A DNA stretch of 64,000 bases from Anaerorudis cellulosivorans. Its GTDB lineage: Bacteria > Bacteroidota > Bacteroidia > Bacteroidales > Dysgonomonadaceae. The translations under genes were made by a program, and so were the position numbers. The notes under the pieces were generated by a model. That model saw only the letters and a program-made list of their open reading frames with translations. It searched no databases and had not been told where the DNA came from. Location: contig NZ_JAPCWE010000009.1 in NCBI RefSeq assembly GCF_025943985.1, positions 1-64,000 of the forward strand, in the 5' to 3' direction. Each line of letters starts with the position of its first letter. Position 1 is the first letter of the stretch. Shown in pieces: positions 50,222 to 58,679 of this stretch.

Positions 50222-53200
50222 ATGGTGAAGAAGCAATTTATTTTAGGGTTTATTTTGCTCATATCGTTAATAAGCAATGCTCAGAATCCTCTCTGGATGA
50301 GATATCCGACCATTTCTCCCGATGGATCGCAAGTGGCGTTTTCCTATAAAAGTGATATTTATAAAGTCTCGATAAACGGCGGGAAAGCTGTACGTTTGAC
50401 AACTCACGAGGCTTTTGACAGTAATCCGATATGGTCTCCCGGGGGTGATCAAATAGCGTTTATTAGCGACCGTAAAGGAGCTAAAGATATTTATGTGATG
50501 TCATCCGAAGGGGGTGCAGCCAAGAGGCTGACAACGCATTCTGCTACTGAAAATTTGTGGGCATTTACTCCCGACCGAAAATTTATCGTTTTTTCGGCAT
50601 CTTATCAAGATCCGGTAAAAAGTGCTTTATTTCCCGGTTCAAGGTTTTCTGAAATATATAAAATTTCCATAGATGGAGGTCGAGCTGAAATGATCGCGGC
50701 TTTCCCTGCCGATAAAATTAATTTCAATAAATCCGGTAAAAAATTTTTATATCAAGATGTAAAAGGTTTTGAAAACCCGTGGAGAAAACATCACACTTCA
50801 TCGGTTACACGTGATATTTTGGAATATGATATAAAAAACGGTACATACAAAAAACTCATTGACCGGGAGGGTGAAGATACTGATCCGGTTTATAGCCCGG
50901 ATGGAAAAGCGTTGTACTTTTTAAGTGAGCGCAGCGGTACATTTAATGTGTATACTGCTCCATTAGATTATCCTTCTGATGTGAAACAATTGACAAACTT
51001 TCAAACCCATCCGGTTCGATTTCTTTCTGTGGCAAACAACGGAACACTTTGTTTTGGCTATGATGGAGAAATTTATACGTTGAAGCAAGGTTCTTCGAAT
51101 CCGGAAAAATTGAATATTTCCATTTCGACTGATGTCGAGGATGAGCAAATCCAAAAAATGAGTTTCACTTCAGGGGCTACTTCTGCTTCCAATTCACCCG
51201 ATGGCAAACAAGTCGCATTTACTGTTCGAGGCGACGTCTTTGTTACTTCATCCGATTACAATACTACCAAACAGATAACGAATACAACAGCAGAGGAAGC
51301 TGACGTGGATTTAGGTGCCGATAATCGGTCAATGGTTTATTCGAGTTATCGAGAGGGTTACTGGAATGTGTATCTTACCAAGATTTCACGAAAGGAAGAG
51401 CCGAATTTTTCGAATGCAACACTTATTGTCGAAGAAGCGCTTATCAAAAATGATAAATCGGAAAAGCAGCATCCCAAATTTTCTCCCGATGGTAAAGAAG
51501 TTGCCTTTGTCCAAGATAGAAAAAAATTAGTGGTGTATAATTTGGCTGAAAAGAAACTAAGACAAATAACAGATGGCTCTTATCAGCATGAAACGGACGG
51601 GAGCATGAATTATGAATGGTCGCCCGACGGCAAATGGTTTGTGCTTGAATATGTGTCCAACGGACATGCTCCATATACCAACATCGGTATTGTAAGTGCA
51701 AAAACAGGAGGCGAGATTTTCGATTTGACCAAAAGCGGGTATACCAATCGAAATCCGCGGTGGGTAATGAATGGTAACGCTATTCTCTATTCATCCGAAC
51801 GATACGGGATGCGCAATCATGCGTCGTGGGGATCGTTGGAAGATGTGATGATTGCTTTTGTCAATCGTGAGGCTTTTGACAAATATAAAATGAGCAAGGA
51901 GGAGTTTGAACTTTTTACCGATGCCGAAAAAGAAGCCAAAAAAGCCGAAGAAGACAAAAATAAAGATAAAAAGAAGATCGATGAAACACCTAAAGATATT
52001 GTGATGGAATTTGAAAACATGGATCAGCGCATTGTGCGATTGACACCCAATTCCTCACGTTTAGGCAGCTTCATTATCAATAAAGAGGGATCGAAACTCT
52101 ATTACTTGTCGGCCGTTGAAGACGACTATGATTTGTGGGTGCACGATTTGCGTGAACACGCTACTAAACTTTTAAGCAAACTCAAAGGGGGGAACTCGGC
52201 CTTGAGCATGGATAAAGAACAAAAAACACTCTTTATTCTGGGGAATAAGAAAATGCAGAAAATGGAGGTTTCAACAGAGAAGTTGGCTTCCATCGATTAC
52301 AGGGCAGAGATGAAAATTGATTTGGCTCAAGAGCGTCAATTCATGTTTGATTATGTATGCAGAGAAGAAAAAGAACGTTTTTACGAAGTAAACATGCATG
52401 GTGTCGATTGGGAACATTTGACAAACCATTATCGTAAATTTCTTTCTTATATCAACAACAATTACGATTTCTCCGAAATGTTGTCCGAGATGTTGGGCGA
52501 ACTCAATGTGTCTCATACGGGATCGGGTTATCGTTCACCAAGTAATAATGAAAAAACGTCAAATCTTGGACTTTTTGTTAGCGCAAATGGAAACAAAAAT
52601 GGATTGAAAATTGAAGAGATCTTGATTAACGGCCCTTTCGATAATTTTCAATCTAAAGCAAAGGTTGGCGATATTATCGAAAAAATTGACGGTCAGGAAA
52701 TTTTGCCTCAGGATGATTATTTTCCACTGTTGGAGGGAAAAGCAGGTAAAAACGTACTGATTTCGCTTTATTCTCCGACTTCGGGCAAACGATGGGATGA
52801 GGTGATCAAGCCGATCAGTGCAGGTGCATTGGATGATTTACTCTACAAACGTTGGGTAAAACAACGTGCTGATGATGTAGAACGCCTCTCCAATGGACGG
52901 TTGGGTTACGTTCATGTTCCATCGATGGGTGACGAAAGTTTCAGAAAAATGTATTCGGATGCGCTGGGGAAATATTACAAAAAAGAAGGAATTGTGATAG
53001 ATATCCGATATAATGGAGGAGGGCGATTACATGAAGACTTGGAAGTATTTTTCAGTGGAAAAAAATATCTCGATCAGGTAGTTCGTGGCAAAGAATATTG
53101 CGAAATGCCGAGTCGACGTTGGAATAAGCCATCGATCATGCTCATTACTGAAGCCGACTATTCGAATGCGCATGGCACGCCTTGGGTGTATAAAAACCAA

Positions 53201-53446
53201 AAAATCGGTAAATTAGTGGGTATGCCTGTAGCCGGTACAATGACAAGCGTTAATTGGGTTACACTGCAAGATCCTACGGTCTATTTCGGAATTCCGGTTG
53301 TTGGCTATCGCACAGCCGAAGGAACATATTTGGAAAACAGTCAGCTGGAGCCCGATGTGAAAGTTCAACTAGATCTGAATAAAGCCATTAACGGTGAAGA
53401 TACGCAATTGGAAGCTGCTGTAAATGAACTGTTGAAAGTTTTGTAA
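50222..53446 (+). CDS. Tricorn-like S41 peptidase
   Basis: A 1074-residue secreted protease. A signal peptide (about 1-20, LGFILLISLISNAQ) is followed by two propeller-type regions built from PD40/WD40-like repeats (MRYPTISPDGSQVAFSY, PIWSPGGDQIAFISDRKG, YSPDGKALYFLSERSG, HPKFSPDGKEVAFVQD), then a helical region, a PDZ-like domain (about 790-870) and a C-terminal S41 protease core. The core has VIDIRYNGGGRLHEDL and the catalytic serine in EADYSNAHGTP. This order matches tricorn homologs of Bacteroidota, which degrade peptides in the periplasm or outside the cell. A highly charged Lys/Glu stretch at about 570-600 interrupts the propeller region. Confidence 0.88.
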   Translation: MVKKQFILGFILLISLISNAQNPLWMRYPTISPDGSQVAFSYKSDIYKVSINGGKAVRLTTHEAFDSNPIWSPGGDQIAFISDRKGAKDIYVMSSEGGAAKRLTTHSATENLWAFTPDRKFIVFSASYQDPVKSALFPGSRFSEIYKISIDGGRAEMIAAFPADKINFNKSGKKFLYQDVKGFENPWRKHHTSSVTRDILEYDIKNGTYKKLIDREGEDTDPVYSPDGKALYFLSERSGTFNVYTAPLDYPSDVKQLTNFQTHPVRFLSVANNGTLCFGYDGEIYTLKQGSSNPEKLNISISTDVEDEQIQKMSFTSGATSASNSPDGKQVAFTVRGDVFVTSSDYNTTKQITNTTAEEADVDLGADNRSMVYSSYREGYWNVYLTKISRKEEPNFSNATLIVEEALIKNDKSEKQHPKFSPDGKEVAFVQDRKKLVVYNLAEKKLRQITDGSYQHETDGSMNYEWSPDGKWFVLEYVSNGHAPYTNIGIVSAKTGGEIFDLTKSGYTNRNPRWVMNGNAILYSSERYGMRNHASWGSLEDVMIAFVNREAFDKYKMSKEEFELFTDAEKEAKKAEEDKNKDKKKIDETPKDIVMEFENMDQRIVRLTPNSSRLGSFIINKEGSKLYYLSAVEDDYDLWVHDLREHATKLLSKLKGGNSALSMDKEQKTLFILGNKKMQKMEVSTEKLASIDYRAEMKIDLAQERQFMFDYVCREEKERFYEVNMHGVDWEHLTNHYRKFLSYINNNYDFSEMLSEMLGELNVSHTGSGYRSPSNNEKTSNLGLFVSANGNKNGLKIEEILINGPFDNFQSKAKVGDIIEKIDGQEILPQDDYFPLLEGKAGKNVLISLYSPTSGKRWDEVIKPISAGALDDLLYKRWVKQRADDVERLSNGRLGYVHVPSMGDESFRKMYSDALGKYYKKEGIVIDIRYNGGGRLHEDLEVFFSGKKYLDQVVRGKEYCEMPSRRWNKPSIMLITEADYSNAHGTPWVYKNQKIGKLVGMPVAGTMTSVNWVTLQDPTVYFGIPVVGYRTAEGTYLENSQLEPDVKVQLDLNKAINGEDTQLEAAVNELLKVL

Positions 53447-53449
53447 CTA

Positions 53450-56400
53450 TTAATCGGTTGACATTTCCTTTAATACTGCGACGGCAGTTTCAACGGTTTC
53501 CACGTTGCGGATGACAGCCGAGCGTTTTTTGTTTACTTCCCGCAATTGACAATCGCGAGGATGGATCTGGATGTAGTTGAGCAGCTTGTCGAATGCTTTC
53601 GATTGATAATACGGCGACTGGGGATCTGAAATGAGAAACAATGTCATTTGATGGTTTTTAAGAACAATTTTTTCTATGCCCAATGCTTTTGCCACTCGGC
53701 GCAGTCGTACAATCTGAATCAGTTCAAGTCCCTCTGTTGGAATTTTTCCGAAGCGATCTTCAAGTTGTTTTATAAAGTTCGAAATTTCATCCTCGGTTTC
53801 TATGCTATCCAGTTCACGATAAATGCTAACCCGTTCAGCATCATTCGGAATATAGGATTCAGGGAACATTAGTCCAAGATCACTTTCTACGGTTACATCG
53901 GTCACAAAATCTTCTTCTAACACCTTTTCTCGTTGTTGTTCCTCATACAAATCCGAGAATTCTTCTCTTTTTAATTCTTCTATGGCTTCGGCAAGAATTT
54001 TTTGATAGGTTTCATAACCGAGTTCGGCGATAAATCCACTTTGCTCGGCACCCAGCAGATTACCTGCTCCACGGATATCCAAATCCTGCAAGGCAATATG
54101 AATTCCACTTCCAAGTTCTGAAAAATTTTCGATGGCTTGTATGCGTCGGCGTGCATCGGCAGAAAGCATGTTTAAGGGCGGAGTCAGTAAATAACAAAAA
54201 GCTTTTCGATTGCTTCGTCCAACTCGTCCACGTAGTTGATGCAGATCGCTTAATCCGAAATCCTGAGCATTGATAATGATGATTGTATTGACATTGGGCA
54301 TATCGATACCCGATTCAATAATAGTAGTCGCAAGGAGCACATCATATTCTTGATCGATAAAATCGGAAACGATTTTTTCGAGTTTTTTCGGATCCATTTG
54401 TCCGTGACCGACCGCAATGCGGATATCGGGGATTTCTTTTTTTATCCGTGCTTCCAATTCATAAAGAAATTGGATGCGGTTGCTTACGATGAAAACCTGT
54501 CCGTTTCGGCTGATTTCAAAATTGATGGCTTCTTTGATAAGTTCCATATCGAAGGTGTGCACTTCGGTTTGCACCGGATAACGATTGGGAGGCGGTGTAT
54601 TAATGATGGACAGATCGCGAGAACCCATCAGAGAAAACTGCAATGTCCGAGGAATGGGAGTGGCCGTCATGGTAAGCGTATCGACGTTAACTTTCATTTG
54701 TCGAAGTTTCTCTTTAGTGGAAACGCCGAATTTTTGTTCTTCGTCGATAATCAGTAATCCCAAATCATGAAATTTTACGTCTTTGCCAACCAAACGATGT
54801 GTACCGATAATAATATCGATATTTCCTTCTTTCAGTTCTTTCAAAATAGTTTTTTGTTCTTTCGGCGACCGGGCGCGACTCAGGTAATCAACGTTGACAG
54901 GGAAGTTTGACAAACGATCGCGGAAAGTATGGTAATGCTGGGTCGCCAATGTTGTGGTAGGCACGAGCACTGCTGTTTGTTTGCCGTCGATGGCAGCTTT
55001 AAATGCGGCTCTAATGGCAATTTCCGTTTTTCCGAAACCAACATCGCCACAAATTAACCTGTCCATCGGGCGTTCGTTTTCCATATCGTTTTTTACGTCT
55101 TGTGTTGCTTTCAGCTGATCGGGAGTATCTTCATACATAAAGGAGGCTTCGAGTTCGTTTTGCAGATACGTATCTTTTGTAAAAGCATACCCTTTTTCGT
55201 GCTGGCGTTGTGCATAGAGTTTAATCAGATCGCGAGCAATATCCTTGATTTTTGATTTTGTGCGTTCTTTTACCCTTTCCCATGCGCCCGAACCCAGTTT
55301 GTTGAGCTGAGGAGGTTCGCCTTCTTTACCTTTATATTTCGATATTTTATGAAGGGAATGAATGGATACGAATACTGCATCGTTGTTTTGATAGGTAAGT
55401 TTGATTACTTCCTGCACCTGGTTGCCGATGCGCAAACGTACCAGACCGGCAAATTTACCGATTCCGTGATCCATGTGTACAACATAGTCTCCGGGTTGAA
55501 GTTGATTCAACTCCTTTAGGGTAAGCGCGATTTTTCCGGAACGGGCTTTGTCGGATTTCAGATTGTATTTATGAAACCGATCGAAAATTTGATGATCGGT
55601 GAAGCAGCATATTTTTAAGGTTTCATCCGAAAACCCTGCATGCAGGGTTTTGTTGACCGGTGTAAACGGGATATTGTCGTTTCGATCTTCAAAGATATCC
55701 CGGAGTCTTTTTTGTTGCTTTTCGCTGTCACTTAGTATATAAATTGTATATCCCTCATCCAGAAAATGATGCATCGATTCACTCAACAATTCGAAATTTT
55801 TATGATAAAGCGGTTGAGGAGAGGTGTGAAAATCTAAAGCAGCATCAGGTATATCCGACATGTTTGCATCAAAGCGGATATGTTTAAAAGATTTTATTGC
55901 CGATAGAAATTCGTCTTTCGAAATAAGATCGGCTTTAACAAATTCAACATCCTGTGGATGAATATGTAGCTCATCTTCATTGATGGCAGAAACGCGACTT
56001 GTTATCCATTGAATATCTTCTATTCCAATAATTGTTTCCGAAGGAAGTAAGTCGAAAAGCGTGGCATTTTTCGATTGAGAAAGGCCCAATTCGGGCACAA
56101 TAGATATATCGGTCAACTTTTCTTTCGAAAGTTGAGTTTCTACATCAAAACTTCGAATGGTCTCGACCTCATCGCCAAAAAAATCGATCCGATACGGGTA
56201 TTCACTCGAAAAAGAAAAAACATCTAAAATACTTCCTCGCACAGCATATTGCCCCGGTTCATAGACGTAATCTACATGTTGAAACCGGTAAGAATCCAAC
56301 ACTTGCGAAACGAATGAACTGTCTACTTTTTCTCCGGTGGACAATTGCAGGGTATTTTTTTGGAGCGTGTCTCTCGAAACTGTTTTTTCTGCTAATGCAT

Positions 56401-56785
56401 CGGGATAACTTACGATAATGAAGGGGGATTTTTTGCTCTGTATGCGATTTAAAGTTTCGGTACGCAAAATCTCATTTGCCGGATCGATTTGTCCGTATTT
56501 TGCTGCACGTTTGTATGCCGAAGGAAAAAATAGCACCTCTTTTGAACCGATGATTTGTGTCAGATCGTGATAAAAATAACCGGCTGTTTCTGCGTCGTTC
56601 AGAATATAAAGATACGTTTGAGGAAATTTATGAAACATGCCGGCAGCAAAAATGGCGCACGATGATCCCTGCAGCTGTCTTACCGATAAAACCTGTACTT
56701 TTTTAAGTAAGTCGGCTGAAGCCGCTATATTGGGATGTTTTTCGAAGATCTGTAGAAGTTGAGAAATATCCAAAATCGTGAACAA
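53450..56785 (-). CDS. mfd: Transcription-repair coupling factor Mfd
   Basis: An 1111-residue helicase-like ATPase that removes stalled RNA polymerase and recruits UvrA. The UvrB-like N-terminal module (about 1-330), the RNA polymerase-interaction domain (about 420-490, GDYVVHMDHGIGKFAGLVRL) and the translocase (Walker A GDVGFGKTEIA; DEEQ box IIDEEQKFGV; TATPIPRTL) are all present. A C-terminal TRCF domain closes it. The frame has no ATG near its start: the first suitable codon is TTG at 56785, only about 10 nt after the predicted transcript start. It is convergent with the protease gene, 3 bp apart. Confidence 0.96.
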   Translation of the reverse strand: MFTILDISQLLQIFEKHPNIAASADLLKKVQVLSVRQLQGSSCAIFAAGMFHKFPQTYLYILNDAETAGYFYHDLTQIIGSKEVLFFPSAYKRAAKYGQIDPANEILRTETLNRIQSKKSPFIIVSYPDALAEKTVSRDTLQKNTLQLSTGEKVDSSFVSQVLDSYRFQHVDYVYEPGQYAVRGSILDVFSFSSEYPYRIDFFGDEVETIRSFDVETQLSKEKLTDISIVPELGLSQSKNATLFDLLPSETIIGIEDIQWITSRVSAINEDELHIHPQDVEFVKADLISKDEFLSAIKSFKHIRFDANMSDIPDAALDFHTSPQPLYHKNFELLSESMHHFLDEGYTIYILSDSEKQQKRLRDIFEDRNDNIPFTPVNKTLHAGFSDETLKICCFTDHQIFDRFHKYNLKSDKARSGKIALTLKELNQLQPGDYVVHMDHGIGKFAGLVRLRIGNQVQEVIKLTYQNNDAVFVSIHSLHKISKYKGKEGEPPQLNKLGSGAWERVKERTKSKIKDIARDLIKLYAQRQHEKGYAFTKDTYLQNELEASFMYEDTPDQLKATQDVKNDMENERPMDRLICGDVGFGKTEIAIRAAFKAAIDGKQTAVLVPTTTLATQHYHTFRDRLSNFPVNVDYLSRARSPKEQKTILKELKEGNIDIIIGTHRLVGKDVKFHDLGLLIIDEEQKFGVSTKEKLRQMKVNVDTLTMTATPIPRTLQFSLMGSRDLSIINTPPPNRYPVQTEVHTFDMELIKEAINFEISRNGQVFIVSNRIQFLYELEARIKKEIPDIRIAVGHGQMDPKKLEKIVSDFIDQEYDVLLATTIIESGIDMPNVNTIIIINAQDFGLSDLHQLRGRVGRSNRKAFCYLLTPPLNMLSADARRRIQAIENFSELGSGIHIALQDLDIRGAGNLLGAEQSGFIAELGYETYQKILAEAIEELKREEFSDLYEEQQREKVLEEDFVTDVTVESDLGLMFPESYIPNDAERVSIYRELDSIETEDEISNFIKQLEDRFGKIPTEGLELIQIVRLRRVAKALGIEKIVLKNHQMTLFLISDPQSPYYQSKAFDKLLNYIQIHPRDCQLREVNKKRSAVIRNVETVETAVAVLKEMSTD

Positions 56786-56799
56786 TCAAATTCAGAATA

Positions 56800-56807
56800 C
56801 AAAGATA
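56800..56807 (-). promoter_or_regulatory. mfd promoter element
   Basis: Minus-strand TATCTTTG matches TAnnTTTG, 15 nt upstream of the TTG start codon. It implies a very short leader. Confidence 0.45.
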
Positions 56808-56870
56808 ATCTTTTTTGATATATTTTCATTATTAGCATATGATTAACCTTTTCTATTGATAAGAAATTCA

Positions 56871-56878
56871 TATCTTTG
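56871..56878 (+). promoter_or_regulatory. Glycogen synthase promoter element
   Basis: TATCTTTG matches TAnnTTTG, 29 nt before the ATG at 56907. It excludes the upstream in-frame start at 56856. Confidence 0.5.
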
Positions 56879-56906
56879 CACGTTTCGAGATCAGAATATT
56901 TTATTT

Positions 56907-58595
56907 ATGCAAATGGATATAAAGCACACTCCCGATTATATTTTTGAGGTTAGCTGGGAAGTATGTAACAAGGTGGGGGGTATTTATACGGTATTATCCA
57001 CACGGGCAAATTCACTTCATAAACTTTACAAGGATCATATCATTTTTATCGGACCGGATTTATGGGTAGAAAAAGAGAGCCCATGGTTTACGGAGGATCC
57101 CGATCTTTTTTCGGAGTGGAAGGATTATGCATACCGGAATCAGCAGTTGCAAATCAGGATTGGCAGATGGAGTGTACCGGGCAATCCGATTGTTTTTTTG
57201 ATAAAATTCGAGAAGTTCTTTGAAATTAAAGACAATATCTATGCTCAAATGTGGACTGATTTTGGTGTAGATTCCCTTTTTGGATATGGCGATTATCATG
57301 AAGCCTGTATGTTTGCTTACGCGAGTGGGGTGGTGATCGAGAGTTTTTATCGCTATTATAAATTGGAAGCGCTGAATGTAATAGCTCACTTCAACGAATG
57401 GATGACCGGAATGGGGGCTCTATATATTAAAAAAAATATTCCCAAAGTGGCTACTGTGTTTACGACACATGCCACTACTGTAGGACGTTCCATCGCAGGG
57501 AACAATTTACCTCTTTATAATCATTTAAAACAATATAACGGTGACCAAATGGCACGTCAGTTGAATGTTGTAGCTAAACATTCCGTAGAGAAGAGAACAG
57601 CTCAGAATGTAGATTGTTTCACAACGGTGAGCGATATCACTGCACAGGAATGTACCCAATTTTTACAACGTCAGCCCGATGTGGTTACTCCCAATGGATT
57701 TGAAAAAGATTTTATTCCCAAAGGGATTGCATATAAGCGCTCACGAAAAAAAGCCCGTCAGATTTTATTGAATGTCGCCGAAAAAGTATTAGTACATGAG
57801 GTTCAAAGGGATGCGTTGTTGATAGCAATAAGCGGACGTTATGAATATCGAAATAAAGGGATTGATGTATTTATCGATGCAATGAATATTTTGCGTAAAA
57901 CGCCTCAGCTTGCTAAAGATGTAATTGCTTTTATTATGGTGCCGGCCTGGATTAAAGGGCCGCGTGCAGATTTGGTGGAAAGGCTAAATGATCGTGTTCT
58001 TTCCCCATCTACATCTTCAATGTGCCCTTTTGTTACTCATGAATTGGTTGAGCCTGATCATGATTTAATTATGAATCAATTGCGACATTTGGGATTTTGC
58101 AATTCAGAAAATGATCGGCTTAAAGTAATTTTTGTTCCTTCTTATCTTAACGGGAACGATGGTGTATTCAACGTTTCTTATTATGATTTACTTGTCGGAA
58201 TGGATCTTACTGTCTTTCCCTCCTATTACGAACCGTGGGGTTATACGCCACATGAGAGCGTTGCTTTTTCGGTTCCAACCATTACTACAACCTTATCCGG
58301 TTTTGGTTCATGGGCAAAAAAAATGGGAGATAAAGAGGGGATTAATGATGGAGTCCAAGTCATACACCGCGATGATTACAACACTAATGAAGTTTCGAAA
58401 GAAATTGCAGATGTTGTTTTTGATTTTTCATTGAAAAGTCCGGAGCAAATTGCCATTTTGCAAAAGTGTGCTTTAGCTGTTGCCGATATCAGCGACTGGA
58501 ACCATTTTATTGTGTATTATCAGGAAGCATATTTCAATGCTTTGCATAACTCTTTTGTTCGATTATCAAAACCTCATAAATTACAGAATGAATAA
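56907..58595 (+). CDS. GT3-type glycogen synthase
   Basis: A 562-residue glycosyltransferase resembling the eukaryotic-type (GT3) glycogen synthase rather than bacterial GlgA. It opens with PDYIFEVSWEVCNKVGGIYTVLSTRA. The segments AHFNEWMTGMG, FTTHATTVGRSIAGN and TPNGFEKDF lie in the N-terminal half, and the PSYYEPWGYTPHESVAFSVPTITT motif marks the C-terminal active-site region. It extends glycogen from a UDP- or ADP-sugar donor. An alpha-glucan phosphorylase gene follows 84 bp downstream, so synthesis and breakdown of storage glucan are encoded together. The ATG at 56907 or 56913 is the likely start. Confidence 0.9.
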   Translation: MQMDIKHTPDYIFEVSWEVCNKVGGIYTVLSTRANSLHKLYKDHIIFIGPDLWVEKESPWFTEDPDLFSEWKDYAYRNQQLQIRIGRWSVPGNPIVFLIKFEKFFEIKDNIYAQMWTDFGVDSLFGYGDYHEACMFAYASGVVIESFYRYYKLEALNVIAHFNEWMTGMGALYIKKNIPKVATVFTTHATTVGRSIAGNNLPLYNHLKQYNGDQMARQLNVVAKHSVEKRTAQNVDCFTTVSDITAQECTQFLQRQPDVVTPNGFEKDFIPKGIAYKRSRKKARQILLNVAEKVLVHEVQRDALLIAISGRYEYRNKGIDVFIDAMNILRKTPQLAKDVIAFIMVPAWIKGPRADLVERLNDRVLSPSTSSMCPFVTHELVEPDHDLIMNQLRHLGFCNSENDRLKVIFVPSYLNGNDGVFNVSYYDLLVGMDLTVFPSYYEPWGYTPHESVAFSVPTITTTLSGFGSWAKKMGDKEGINDGVQVIHRDDYNTNEVSKEIADVVFDFSLKSPEQIAILQKCALAVADISDWNHFIVYYQEAYFNALHNSFVRLSKPHKLQNE

Positions 58596-58603
58596 AATTT
58601 TAT

Positions 58604-58611
58604 TATCTTTG
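58604..58611 (+). promoter_or_regulatory. glgP promoter element
   Basis: TATCTTTG matches TAnnTTTG directly after the glycogen synthase stop, 69 nt before the glgP ATG. Confidence 0.45.
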
Positions 58612-58621
58612 TTTGGCTATA

Positions 58622-58657
58622 AAAAAGAATTAAAATGGTATTTTAATCGTTCTTTTT
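58622..58657 (+). promoter_or_regulatory. Hairpin in the glgP leader
   Basis: AAAAAGAA-TTAAAAT pairs with ATTTTAA-(3-nt bulge)-TTCTTTTT around a 3-nt loop. It lies between the promoter element and glgP and could be an AT-rich terminator of the upstream gene or an attenuator. Confidence 0.4.
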
Positions 58658-58679
58658 AAATAAATTAAAATATTAAAAA

